From SLST01 sp046538735 (GTDB lineage: Bacteria > Spirochaetota > Spirochaetia > DSM-27196 > SLST01): a stretch of DNA of 64,000 nt. Of the stretch, positions 8,545 through 16,674 are shown one piece after another (position 1 is the first letter of the stretch; the number at the start of each line of letters is the position of its first letter). Position numbers and translations under genes: made by a program. The stretch spans positions 1 through 64,000 of the forward strand of contig JBKHII010000011.1 of assembly GCA_046538735.1 (NCBI GenBank), in the 5' to 3' direction. The notes under the pieces were generated by a model, which was given only the letters and a program-made list of their open reading frames with translations, ran no database searches and was not told where the DNA came from.

Positions 8545-9416
8545 GTCTCCTCCTCCCGAGCCGGTGCTCGCAGGTCGCAGTAGCCGCTATCCGAGCAGAC
8601 GTGGTACCGCTCGCCGGTCTCTTCGTCGTAGACCTCGTTCAGGAAAGTCTCGGAGGAGCCGCACCGCCTGCACCGAGCGCCGCCGAAGTCCTCGGTCCGG
8701 AAGCGAACGTCCTGGAACTCGAGCGGACGCACGACGGTGTGCGGCGGAACCGCATAAACGCGCTTCTCGCGCCCGGCGCTCAGGATCGTGAGATTCTCCG
8801 CGTCGTTGAGCCGCTCAATGTCCCAGCGAGGGATCGGAGACGGGCTCATTACGTAGTGGTTCGCCACGCGCACCGGGTATCCCGCGCCGAACGAGATCGC
8901 GCCGTTGCGCACGATGTCCTCGTAGAGGTAGACCCACATCCGCGAGTAGTCGGACTCGGCGTGCATGCGTCGCGTCTCGATCTCGCTCGCCTCCACGATC
9001 CGCAGCGGCTCGGGCAGCGGCACCTGCAGCACGAGCAGTTGGTCGCGGCGAAGCGGGATCTCCGGGATCCGGTGACGCGACTGGATGACCGTCGCCTCGC
9101 GCGAGTCGGCGGTGGTCTCCACGCCGGTCGTTCTGTGGAGCAGGTCACGGAGATTGACGGCGTTCACGCTCGAATCGCTTCCCTGGTCTATTACCTTGAG
9201 CCGGTCATTCGGTCCGATCACCGCCATCGTAGCCTGCAGCCCGCCGGTGCCCCATCCGCGCGCGACCGGAAGCTCGCGCGACGCAAACGGTACCTGGTGG
9301 CCCGGCATCGCAACGGCTTTCAGAATGGCGCGCCGCATCTCGCGCTTCGCGCCTTCGTCAACGAAGGCGAAGTTGTAACGGTTCGGATTCGCTTCCGCAA
9401 TCAACGCATCAGCCAT
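8541..9416 (-). CDS. phnJ: PhnJ: carbon-phosphorus lyase (radical SAM)
   Basis: 291 residues. It keeps the cysteine pattern CxxC-x21-C-x5-C (C249, C252, C274, C280 by my count), matching the iron-sulfur and catalytic cysteines of E. coli PhnJ. The glycyl-radical region is MPGHQVPFAS, with the candidate glycine at G39. The enzyme cleaves ribose 1-methylphosphonate 5-phosphate to methane and the cyclic phosphate. The start ATG lies inside the phnI end (8-bp overlap). All key residues are present, so it should be active. Confidence 0.97.
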   Translation of the reverse strand: MADALIAEANPNRYNFAFVDEGAKREMRRAILKAVAMPGHQVPFASRELPVARGWGTGGLQATMAVIGPNDRLKVIDQGSDSSVNAVNLRDLLHRTTGVETTADSREATVIQSRHRIPEIPLRRDQLLVLQVPLPEPLRIVEASEIETRRMHAESDYSRMWVYLYEDIVRNGAISFGAGYPVRVANHYVMSPSPIPRWDIERLNDAENLTILSAGREKRVYAVPPHTVVRPLEFQDVRFRTEDFGGARCRRCGSSETFLNEVYDEETGERYHVCSDSGYCDLRAPAREEET

Positions 9417-10515
9417 GGGTCGCCACCGGTTGTTCGCGTCGCTGCTGCTTCCGCAGCGTGTCCAGCTTCGATTGGAACGTCACGTAGTGGGGAAGCTTCA
9501 GGTGCAGGCAGAAGCCCGACGACTCGATGCCTTCCGTGTGCATGAGCACGAACTCCTGGTTTGCCGACGGCTCGCTCGCCGACTCGCTCTTCATCGACCG
9601 GTCGAGCGTCGCCATGGAGATCGCCTTCATCTCGTTCTTGCCGAAGCAAACGCCGTACCCGAGGCTGAGCGTGGATCGCGCCGCCCCGGGTTCCTTCTTC
9701 GGTGAGGCGACGATCTCCGCCTCGGTGATCTCCATCGTCCCGACCGTGACCGATTCGGCAGGCCGGAAGGGGTGGTCGATCACTACGGCGACGCGCCCAA
9801 CGCGGAGCTCCGCAATCGTCGCGTGATTGCCCTTGCCGCGCCGGAGCGCCGAGTAGCCGAGCGCGAGCAGCCCTCCCGAGTCCGCTCGAGCCATCATCTG
9901 GAGCCGGCCGCTCCGGTGGAGAGGCAGCGCGACGGTATCGCGCGTCACGTCTACAGTCGGCTCGGCCACGGTTCGCTCGGCCGGCGCGACGAGCCCGTCG
10001 CGTCGCAGCATCTCCACGACCTTGCCGAACCGTTCCGGGTCGAGCGGTTCGGCTCCGGAGAGCTCCGCCTCGATCGACTCGCGCTCGCGTTCGAACGTCT
10101 CGGGCGTCTCCTCCGCGAGACCGAAGTCGAGGATTCGCTGCGAGTAGTCGGGCGTGGCCCCGAGCACCTGACCGCCGGGGATGTCCTGAAACGCGCTCGA
10201 GATCCTGCGCGAGAGGATCATGCGCTCGGTGTCGATCTCGTGCGTGTCCGGGAGCCGACGGAGCGTGGACCGGTAGGCGCGCACGAGGAGCACGGCTTCC
10301 GGAAGGTCGCCCTGCGCCTGTTTCACCGCGAGCGCGGCGTGGAACGGCGAGTAGAGACCGCCTTCGCTCATCACCCGGTCCACGAGAAAGCCGAGCTGGT
10401 GCCGTATCTCGTCCACCGTGACCGGCCGCTCGTCGTGCCGCACTCGCTGGTACGCGAGCAGCCGCTTCGAGTTGCGAATCGCCTCCTCGCCTCCGTGTGC
10501 CGAAACGTAGCCCAT
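9409..10515 (-). CDS. phnI: PhnI: C-P lyase core subunit (nucleosidase)
   Basis: 368 residues, the usual family length. The N-terminus MGYVSAHGGEEAIRNS and the stretch GATPDYSQRILDFGLAEE are characteristic. PhnI releases adenine from ATP while the PhnGHIL complex couples the phosphonate to ribose triphosphate. Its ATG overlaps the TGA of phnH by one base (TGATG), showing tight coupling in the operon. Confidence 0.96.
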   Translation of the reverse strand: MGYVSAHGGEEAIRNSKRLLAYQRVRHDERPVTVDEIRHQLGFLVDRVMSEGGLYSPFHAALAVKQAQGDLPEAVLLVRAYRSTLRRLPDTHEIDTERMILSRRISSAFQDIPGGQVLGATPDYSQRILDFGLAEETPETFERERESIEAELSGAEPLDPERFGKVVEMLRRDGLVAPAERTVAEPTVDVTRDTVALPLHRSGRLQMMARADSGGLLALGYSALRRGKGNHATIAELRVGRVAVVIDHPFRPAESVTVGTMEITEAEIVASPKKEPGAARSTLSLGYGVCFGKNEMKAISMATLDRSMKSESASEPSANQEFVLMHTEGIESSGFCLHLKLPHYVTFQSKLDTLRKQQRREQPVATHG

Positions 10516-11165
10516 CAGCTCGCCTCCACGATGCAGCTCCGCGGTATCGCGACGACTCGTCCCGCCTCGTCCACGAGGATCACGTCCACACCGATCGGGT
10601 AGTGCGCGCTCGCCTCGGTGATCGCCGGCACGAAGTCCGGATCCAGACCGACGATCCGCACCTCGTTCAGCGTTCGAATCCCGGGTCCCCGAAGCGTGAG
10701 CGCCGCCGGCCGGCCGTGGCCGTTTCCCGTCCCGGCGCCGGCGAGCGAGTCCGCAAGCAGATGCACGAGCACCACCACGATGGCGCCTTCCTCGGGAAAC
10801 TCGAGCGAACCTCGACGAGCGTTCCGGAGCGTCCGGCCCGAGCTCGCGCCCCGTGCGACGACGATGTCCGCTTCCGCCAGATCGGCGGGGACGACTCCGG
10901 TGTTCACCTCAAGGTAGTCCTGCCACTCCTGCGGTCCGTCCACGAAGAGCGTCACGAAGCCGTCGCAAATCGACCAGACAACGCTCGTCGCGTGGGGATG
11001 GAGCCCGTCCGGCGTGCGCTCGTACGCTACGCCAGGAAGTCGGAAGAGCTCGCCCGGCCGGCTCATGGCTTCCAGCACCACGCGAAAGGTCGCCTGCGCG
11101 TCGAACACTTCGTCGAAAGCGATCTCGCGTAGCCCGCGCGTCACCGTCGTGTCTCGCTCGCTCAT
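10515..11165 (-). CDS. phnH: PhnH: C-P lyase core subunit
   Basis: 216 residues from the ATG at 11165. The frame stays open upstream but homology begins here (FDAQATFRVVLEAMSRPGE). The conserved segment GPGI and the C-terminal half IGVDVILVDEAGRVVAIPRS are typical of PhnH, a PLP-transferase-fold protein without a cofactor that forms part of the PhnGHIJ core. ATGA overlap with phnG. Confidence 0.95.
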   Translation of the reverse strand: MSERDTTVTRGLREIAFDEVFDAQATFRVVLEAMSRPGELFRLPGVAYERTPDGLHPHATSVVWSICDGFVTLFVDGPQEWQDYLEVNTGVVPADLAEADIVVARGASSGRTLRNARRGSLEFPEEGAIVVVLVHLLADSLAGAGTGNGHGRPAALTLRGPGIRTLNEVRIVGLDPDFVPAITEASAHYPIGVDVILVDEAGRVVAIPRSCIVEAS

Positions 11166-11626
11166 ATCGTCGTAAACTCCACGCGGCTCGAGGCAACGCG
11201 CGACGACTCGCGCGCCCGCTCGTCCGCAAGGACGCGGCCCGCGGCTTCCAGCCGTTCGCGTGTCCGCGCGGCGAGGCCGGGCCGCGCGCCGAAGTCGTCT
11301 CCGCCACCATTCACCGAGTCGCTGCCGCCCTCGTAAGCGTTCGCCGCGAGAACGGCGTCCAGGAGCGCCGCGTAGAGTGCGCGCTCGCGAGACGTGCCGA
11401 GCACGCATCCGTAGCCGAGACAACCGTCGACCTCGACCTCGCAGTCGGTCACGTACGCCTCGCCCAGATTGAACGGTGTCAGATCGAGCGGATCCACGCT
11501 GCGCACCATGACGGTAGCGCCGGACGGCTCCCGAACGACGCGCACATCGCACTCGGCGACGATTTCCTCGGCGGCCTCCTTCACCGGCCCGATCGGCCCC
11601 TCCGCCGCGATCTCCGAATGGGTCAT
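11162..11626 (-). CDS. phnG: PhnG: C-P lyase core subunit
   Basis: 154 residues. The middle part (FNLGEAYVTDCEVEVDGCLGYG then GTSRERALYAALLDAVL) and the end (SRVASSRVEFTTI) match PhnG. It forms the centre of the hexameric core with PhnI. The N-terminus is slightly short compared with the E. coli protein. It lies three bases downstream of the unknown membrane protein gene. Confidence 0.93.
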   Translation of the reverse strand: MTHSEIAAEGPIGPVKEAAEEIVAECDVRVVREPSGATVMVRSVDPLDLTPFNLGEAYVTDCEVEVDGCLGYGCVLGTSRERALYAALLDAVLAANAYEGGSDSVNGGGDDFGARPGLAARTRERLEAAGRVLADERARESSRVASSRVEFTTI

Positions 11627-11629
11627 GGG

Positions 11630-12043
11630 CTACCGCAACCTGATGACGTCGCCGAAGTAGTCCGCCGCGATCTCGCCCGAATCCGCGCGGAGCATTTTCG
11701 CCTGCGTCGTGCCGTCGAACGACTTGAAGTAGAGCGACACGAGCCGAGTGAGCTCCTCCTGCTCGTCGTCCGTGAGCGCGTCCCACCCGGCACTGTCTAC
11801 CGTTGCCTCGTGCGTGAAGGTGTCGAGCTCCTGCAGCACGCCCCGCTCCCGCCACGCCTCGATCGCCACGCGCTCCTCTTCGGTGAGCTCGCGAATCTGG
11901 AGGCCGACGCGTTCCTGTCCCACGCCGTGATCGCCCTCCGGCTCCGCCGGCGGCGGACCGGACGTCATGGCGATGAGTACCACAACGCCCACCGCGATCA
12001 CTGCAATTGCGCCGACGACGTAACTCCGTGTCTTCGTGTTCAT
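11630..12043 (-). CDS. Unknown membrane-anchored protein inside the phn operon
   Basis: 137 residues: one N-terminal transmembrane helix (SYVVGAIAVIAVGVVVLIAM) with a positively charged front (MNTKTR). A Pro/Gly linker and an acidic helical domain of about 95 residues follow (LTEEERVAIEAW, LTDDEQEELTRLVSLYF). By the positive-inside rule the domain faces the periplasm. The AGGAG site is good. It sits between phnE and phnG with gaps of 17 and 3 bp, so it is surely co-expressed with phosphonate uptake and cleavage. I recognise no family. Confidence 0.8.
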   Translation of the reverse strand: MNTKTRSYVVGAIAVIAVGVVVLIAMTSGPPPAEPEGDHGVGQERVGLQIRELTEEERVAIEAWRERGVLQELDTFTHEATVDSAGWDALTDDEQEELTRLVSLYFKSFDGTTQAKMLRADSGEIAADYFGDVIRLR

Positions 12044-12060
12044 ACGATACTCCTGCTTAC

Positions 12061-12930
12061 CTACGGCCGGTACTCGGGATTCGCGATGATTCGCTGGCGG
12101 AGCGACCTCGATATCGCATCGACGATCGCGACGGTGATGAGAATCATGATGACAATGAAGCTGACCTGCTGCCAGTCCATGATTCGGATTCGATCGTGGA
12201 GCTGCATCCCGAGACCGCCGGCGCCGAGCACTCCGAGGACGCTCGCCGAGCGGACGTTCGACTCGAAGAAGTAGAGGATGTTACTCAGCATGATCGGCAC
12301 GACCTGAGGAAGAAATCCGTAGCGGACGATCTGCACGCGGCTCGCACCTGTGCTCCGCACGCCCTCGATCTGTTTGCGGTCCACGTTTTCGATCGTCTCC
12401 GAGTAGAGCTTCGCGAGCGTGGCGGCGTCCGCGATCGTGATCGCCATGATGCCCGCGAAGGGTCCGAGCCCCACGACATGAACGAACATGAGCGCCCAGA
12501 TGAGGATGTTAATCCCGCGAATGAAGTCGATCGCTCGTCGCACGATGCCCCGCACGAGACCGTTCTGCACGATCGTCTTCGCCGCGAGGAAGCCGATGGG
12601 CATCGCAAGGATCGCTCCGAACAAGGTCCCCAGAAACGCCATCGCGAGTGTCTCGCCCAGTCCGTGCGCGAAATCGCCGAACCATCCGCCGTGCGTTGGC
12701 GGGAAAAGCATCGGGAGCATCCACCCGAGATCGCCGATTCCCCGGATGATCCGCACCGGTCCGATATCCAGGTACCAGAAGATCCATCCCATGAGCAGGA
12801 GCGATCCAACCGCGATCGCGACCTTGCACGCGCGGACGCCGCGCGACGGGCCGTAGAGTCGCGGCATCAACACCGAGTAGCGGTCCCATCCATTTTCCGA
12901 CTCGGACGAGAAGTGAAGCGTCGTACTCAT
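12061..12930 (-). CDS. phnE: Phosphonate ABC transporter permease PhnE (second copy)
   Basis: 289 residues with a single N-terminal helix, then five to six more transmembrane segments. The permease EAA-type loop reads EGVRSTGASRVQIVRYGFLPQVVP. It pairs with the adjacent PhnE paralogue to form the membrane channel. ATGA overlap with that gene. Two phnE genes in tandem are common in bacterial phosphonate or phosphite importers. Confidence 0.93.
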   Translation of the reverse strand: MSTTLHFSSESENGWDRYSVLMPRLYGPSRGVRACKVAIAVGSLLLMGWIFWYLDIGPVRIIRGIGDLGWMLPMLFPPTHGGWFGDFAHGLGETLAMAFLGTLFGAILAMPIGFLAAKTIVQNGLVRGIVRRAIDFIRGINILIWALMFVHVVGLGPFAGIMAITIADAATLAKLYSETIENVDRKQIEGVRSTGASRVQIVRYGFLPQVVPIMLSNILYFFESNVRSASVLGVLGAGGLGMQLHDRIRIMDWQQVSFIVIMILITVAIVDAISRSLRQRIIANPEYRP

Positions 12931-13811
12931 ACGAGATTCTCCTTGCCGATCAGCGAGTGGCGGATCTTCTCGGAGGCCCAGTCCATCCCCACGACCACAA
13001 GAACGACCATCAGCGAGATCGCGCTGATCTCCGTGTAGTGAAACTGCCGAATCGCCGTCATGAGCTCCATGCCGATCCCGCCGGCGCCGACAAGCCCGAT
13101 CACCGTCGCGGCTCGAACGTTCAGCTCGAGACGCAGCAGCGTGTAGCTCGCGAAGTTCGGCATTACCTGCGGGACGACCGCGTACCTGATGACATCGAAC
13201 CAGTTGCCGCCGACCGAACGGACTCCCTCGAGCGACTTCGCCGCCACGTTCTCGTTCACCTCCGAAAAGAGCTTTCCGAGCGAGCCGGCCGAGTGCACGG
13301 CGATCGCGAGCACGCCGGGCAGCGGGCCGAGCTCGAACGCGAAGACGAAGATCATCGCGTAGACGAGCTCGGGAACGCCCCGGGCGATCTCGAGCGTCCG
13401 GCGCGCGACGAAGGTGACGAAGCGGTTCCGCACCAGGTTACGGGACGCCGCGAAGCAGAGCACGAATCCGGCGATCGCACTGAACGTCGTGGATACGATC
13501 GCGATCAGGATCGTATCGAACATACTGCTCACCCAGATCCGCCCACGTCCGAACCAATCGGCGAGATCGTAGCCGAGATACCGGAGCCGAAGTGTCGGGA
13601 TCGTCTCCGAGATGTAGTCGAACACCTTGTTGATGTCGCGCAGGTGGCCGACGTTTACGTCGCCGATCTGCGCCGACTGGAAGAATGCGACGAGCATCAC
13701 GGCGGCCGCGATGCCGAACGTGAGCCTCTGTCTACTCGATTCCTGCTGCCGGCGGTCGTGGAACCGACGGATCGGTTCGTGCTCTGTTGCCGCGGCGATC
13801 ACCTGTGCCAT
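12927..13811 (-). CDS. phnE: Phosphonate ABC transporter permease PhnE (first copy)
   Basis: 294 residues from the ATG at 13811, preceded by GGAG. The frame extends to a TTG at 13865 with a weaker site, which cannot be excluded. Hydrophobic segments and the EAA-type loop EGVRSVGGNWFDVIRYAVVPQV identify a PhnE permease. It is similar to but distinct from the downstream copy, which points to an ancient duplication and a heterodimeric channel. Confidence 0.92.
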   Translation of the reverse strand: MAQVIAAATEHEPIRRFHDRRQQESSRQRLTFGIAAAVMLVAFFQSAQIGDVNVGHLRDINKVFDYISETIPTLRLRYLGYDLADWFGRGRIWVSSMFDTILIAIVSTTFSAIAGFVLCFAASRNLVRNRFVTFVARRTLEIARGVPELVYAMIFVFAFELGPLPGVLAIAVHSAGSLGKLFSEVNENVAAKSLEGVRSVGGNWFDVIRYAVVPQVMPNFASYTLLRLELNVRAATVIGLVGAGGIGMELMTAIRQFHYTEISAISLMVVLVVVGMDWASEKIRHSLIGKENLV

Positions 13812-13880
13812 CACGGTCTCCGTTGGTAGCGGAGCGGCGCCCGAAGGCGTCGCTCTCTCGAACAATCGTTGATATGTCCC

Positions 13881-14819
13881 CTATCCCTCGCGCGCGGCAT
13901 CGTTCAGTCGCACCATCTCGAGGAAGTCGAGGTACCGCTCGTGGGTCACCGCCATGTAGCCCTGTCCCATCGGGCTCGGCGCGAGGTATGCCTCGTAGCT
14001 CTGCGGATCGTTCTCGATCCAGCTCACCATCGCTTCCTGGAAGTCTCGCTTCATCTGCTCGGGGAGGTCGGACCGGCAGGCGATCGGGCCGTTCGTGATG
14101 ACGGGCGACTTCCAGATCATCCGGATGTCGTCCATATCGATCATACCCTTCTCGGCCATGCGCAGGGGATTGCTTCGACGCTCGTTCGTGTACCAGGTGC
14201 ACGCCCCCTCGTACGTGCCTTCGACCAGCGCGAGAATGCCCATCTCGTGGTTTCCTGAGAATCCGGACTCGAAGTACTCGTCCGGGTCCATGTCCGCACG
14301 ACGCAGGTAGAAGCTCGGGACGAGGTAGCCCGACGTGGAGTTCGGGTCCGCGAAAGCGAGCGGCTTGCCCTCCAGGTCTTCAACGCTTTCATACGGGCTG
14401 TCGGCCCGGACCCAGATCGTGGAGTGATACCCCGAGGCACCTCCTTCGTCGAGCGCCGTAACCAGCGGCTCAACGTTCCCGTCGGTGACCATGTACGCGC
14501 GTACGTACGACGCCGTTCCGTAGCCGGCGAAGTCTACGCGTCCTGCCTTCATCGCCTCGATCGTTCCGGCGTAGTCGCTCGCGGCGAAGAACTCCACGTC
14601 GACGTCGAGTTGCTCTTCCAAGTACTCGATAAGGTGCTCGGCTCGCGCGATTCGATCGCTCTCATTCTCCGAGCTGATGGAACTGAAGACGATCGTGGGA
14701 TACTCGTCCTGCCATCTGCCGGTATCCGCCACCGATTCCTGCTCGGTCTGACCCTCGGCCAGCGCTCCTGCGGCCACGAGAACCAACAGGACCATAGCCG
14801 GCACGCTCCTTCTCTTCAT
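13881..14819 (-). CDS. phnD: Phosphonate-binding protein PhnD
   Basis: 312 residues from the ATG at 14819, which has AAGGAG six bases upstream. A signal peptide (MKRRSVPAMVLLVLVAAGALA) precedes a type-II periplasmic binding fold. Typical parts are AASDYAGTIEAMKAGRVDFAG, DPNSTSGYLVPSF and ACTWYTNERR. It captures phosphonates and delivers them to PhnE/PhnC. No lipobox cysteine is visible, so it is probably a soluble periplasmic protein. Confidence 0.94.
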   Translation of the reverse strand: MKRRSVPAMVLLVLVAAGALAEGQTEQESVADTGRWQDEYPTIVFSSISSENESDRIARAEHLIEYLEEQLDVDVEFFAASDYAGTIEAMKAGRVDFAGYGTASYVRAYMVTDGNVEPLVTALDEGGASGYHSTIWVRADSPYESVEDLEGKPLAFADPNSTSGYLVPSFYLRRADMDPDEYFESGFSGNHEMGILALVEGTYEGACTWYTNERRSNPLRMAEKGMIDMDDIRMIWKSPVITNGPIACRSDLPEQMKRDFQEAMVSWIENDPQSYEAYLAPSPMGQGYMAVTHERYLDFLEMVRLNDAAREG

Positions 14820-14877
14820 ACCCTTCTCCTTGTGTATATTCGACATCGCTACGCGATGTTCCGCACCGTGTGCTGCC

Positions 14878-15702
14878 TCAGGTCGTCACGGCGACTCGTT
14901 CCTCGTCTCGATCAGGGTCACCTGCCGGTCGAGGCTCTTCTCCGGCGTGCCGGAGCTCTTCCTCCGCGTCTCTCGCGTCGTAGATGAGACGGACCTGCTC
15001 GCTGGTCAGCTCCTCGGGCGGCCCGTCGAAAACCAGCTTCCCGTCGGAAATGCCGATGAGGCGGTCGAAGTAGGTCCGCGCCGCGATGAGGTCGTGCACG
15101 CTCGCGATGACCGTGATACCCATCTCCCGGTTGATGCGCACGAGTGCATTCATGACCTGTTCGGAGCTGCGCGCGTCGAGCGAGGCGATCGGCTCGTCGG
15201 CGAGAAGGATCTTCGGCTGCTGCATCATCGCGCGCGCGATGGCGACGCGTTGCTGCTGGCCGCCGGAGAGCTGATCGCACCGCTTGAGCGCCTGATCAAG
15301 AATGCCGAGCTGCTCGAGAAGGTGCGCCGCCTGCGTGCGCTCCTCTCGAGAGAAGACGCCGAGCATCGACGTAACGAAGGTGTGCGAACGAATCGTGCCG
15401 GTGAGGACGTTCGTGAGTACCGAGAGTCGGTCCACGAGGTTGAACTGCTGGAAGATCATCGCGCACGAGTTGCGCCAGTCGAGCAACGCAGGGCCCTTGA
15501 GCGCGGTGACCTCGCGCTCGCCATACCAGATCGAGCCGTCGGTCGGCTCGATGAGCCGGTTCATCAATCGAAGCAGCGTCGACTTCCCTGCTCCCGAGCT
15601 CCCAACGATCCCGACCATCGACCCGTCCGCGATCTCCAGATCGATGCCGTCAACCGCGCGAACCTCTCCGTAGTGCTTTCGTATCCCATCTATTCGGATC
15701 AT
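14878..15702 (-). CDS. phnC: Phosphonate ABC transporter ATPase PhnC
   Basis: 274 residues from the ATG at 15702, with GGGAGG upstream. Walker A GSSGAGKST, Q-loop MIFQQFNLVDRLSV, signature LSGGQQQRVAIARA and Walker B ILLADEPIASLD are intact. The motif order and the neighbouring phnD/phnE genes identify PhnC. It is the first gene of the thirteen-gene phn run. Confidence 0.95.
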   Translation of the reverse strand: MIRIDGIRKHYGEVRAVDGIDLEIADGSMVGIVGSSGAGKSTLLRLMNRLIEPTDGSIWYGEREVTALKGPALLDWRNSCAMIFQQFNLVDRLSVLTNVLTGTIRSHTFVTSMLGVFSREERTQAAHLLEQLGILDQALKRCDQLSGGQQQRVAIARAMMQQPKILLADEPIASLDARSSEQVMNALVRINREMGITVIASVHDLIAARTYFDRLIGISDGKLVFDGPPEELTSEQVRLIYDARDAEEELRHAGEEPRPAGDPDRDEERVAVTT

Positions 15703-15727
15703 CGCCGACCTCCCATCGAACACGCCG

Positions 15728-15733
15728 ACTATA
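15728..15733 (-). promoter_or_regulatory. Candidate -10 of the phn operon promoter
   Basis: TATAGT on the minus strand, about 25 nt before the phnC ATG, is a near-consensus -10. The -35 position (15751-15756, ACCTGC) is poor, which would fit an activator-dependent (phosphate-starvation) promoter. This is inference. Confidence 0.4.
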
Positions 15734-15832
15734 GGCCGTTCTCGGAATCGGCAGGTTAGGCTCGAGCTAGTATTGAGTTAGTTCTGGGGAATGTGATGCG
15801 CAATGTGAATGCGGCCCGGAGTTCGCTAGCAG

Positions 15833-15851
15833 AGTCCAAACACTGTGGACT
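15833..15851. repeat. Inverted repeat in the phnC/lipoprotein intergenic region
   Basis: AGTCCA and TGGACT separated by 7 nt, perfect arms, about 130 bp upstream of phnC and 66 bp beyond the lipoprotein stop. It could be an operator or a weak terminator. Confidence 0.35.
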
Positions 15852-15916
15852 GTCACGAACCCTGGGCCCGGTAGTGCAGCGACAGAGGTCTCCGCGGTCT
15901 GCGCGGCGAGTGGTCG

Positions 15917-16450
15917 TCAGAGCTTCGAGTACTCGATGCTGCCGGCGGCATCGCTCAGCGTGAGCGTATCGCCGGAGACGCGGAAGGTCGCATCGCCGAG
16001 CTCGAGCGCTTCTCGAGGAAACTCGTCGGCCCCGAAATCGAGGCCCTCAACGGCAGCGACGAACTCGTCAAGGTTCATCCACTCGTCGGCAAACACCTCG
16101 AGATCGCCGCCCTCCGCCTCCGCCGCAAGCATGAGGAAGAGCCTCATGATCTCGGGCAGCCAAAGCTCGGTCGTCGTGAAGTACATGTTTCGCCCCGCCA
16201 CCGCCAGATCGCCGCGAAAGCGCACCTCGCTGACGACGGTCGCATCCTCAGCGACCGTATCGGTGACGGTGAATGCGGTGTCCGCGAGCTCCAGCTCTCG
16301 CTGCTCAACGACGATGGTTCCCTCCTCCTCCGTCTCGATGGCGTACGTCCACGATCCCTGGTACGCCGTGTAGCCCATCCATTCGCAGCCCACCACCAGC
16401 ATTGCGACCGCCGCACACGCGACGAGTACGCGCCTCCGCTCCATTTGCAT
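15917..16450 (-). CDS. Lipoprotein of unknown function
   Basis: 177 residues with a lipoprotein signal: basic start (MERRR), hydrophobic stretch and lipobox VVGC at about residues 19-22. The mature part is beta-rich and acidic, with a central segment AGRNMYFTTTEL and a C-terminal DTLTLSDAAGSIEYSKL. This resembles lipocalin-like or copper-resistance-like small beta folds, but I cannot assign a family. GGAGGAG lies just before the first ATG. Likely inner- or outer-membrane anchored, facing the periplasm. Confidence 0.75.
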   Translation of the reverse strand: MQMERRRVLVACAAVAMLVVGCEWMGYTAYQGSWTYAIETEEEGTIVVEQRELELADTAFTVTDTVAEDATVVSEVRFRGDLAVAGRNMYFTTTELWLPEIMRLFLMLAAEAEGGDLEVFADEWMNLDEFVAAVEGLDFGADEFPREALELGDATFRVSGDTLTLSDAAGSIEYSKL

Positions 16451-16618
16451 GCACTCCTCCGATTCGAGCCCATTCTACTGGAGATTTGGCTGGAATACCA
16501 TGAGAAAGGCGGTACGTCTCCTCCTGAGCCGTACCACGGCGGCGGCATCGAGAGAATTCCCTACGTCGCGTCCCTGGAGGGAGATACTCCTTGCGGATCG
16601 CCTCCGAATGGGCTACGA

Positions 16619-16647
16619 TTGAGCTACTGGAGAGTATGGCGTAATGT
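16619..16647 (+). promoter_or_regulatory. Promoter of the histidine kinase gene
   Basis: TTGAGC, 17-nt spacer, TAATGT; the start codon is 27 nt further, leaving room for the TTGAGG ribosome site. Confidence 0.55.
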
Positions 16648-16674
16648 TGAAGAAGATGCTGAGTTGAGGCGCGT

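Noticed and set aside
10515..11855. A 446-residue version of phnH
   Set aside because: The upstream part runs through phnG and the membrane-protein gene in another frame; PhnH homology begins at the ATG at 11165.
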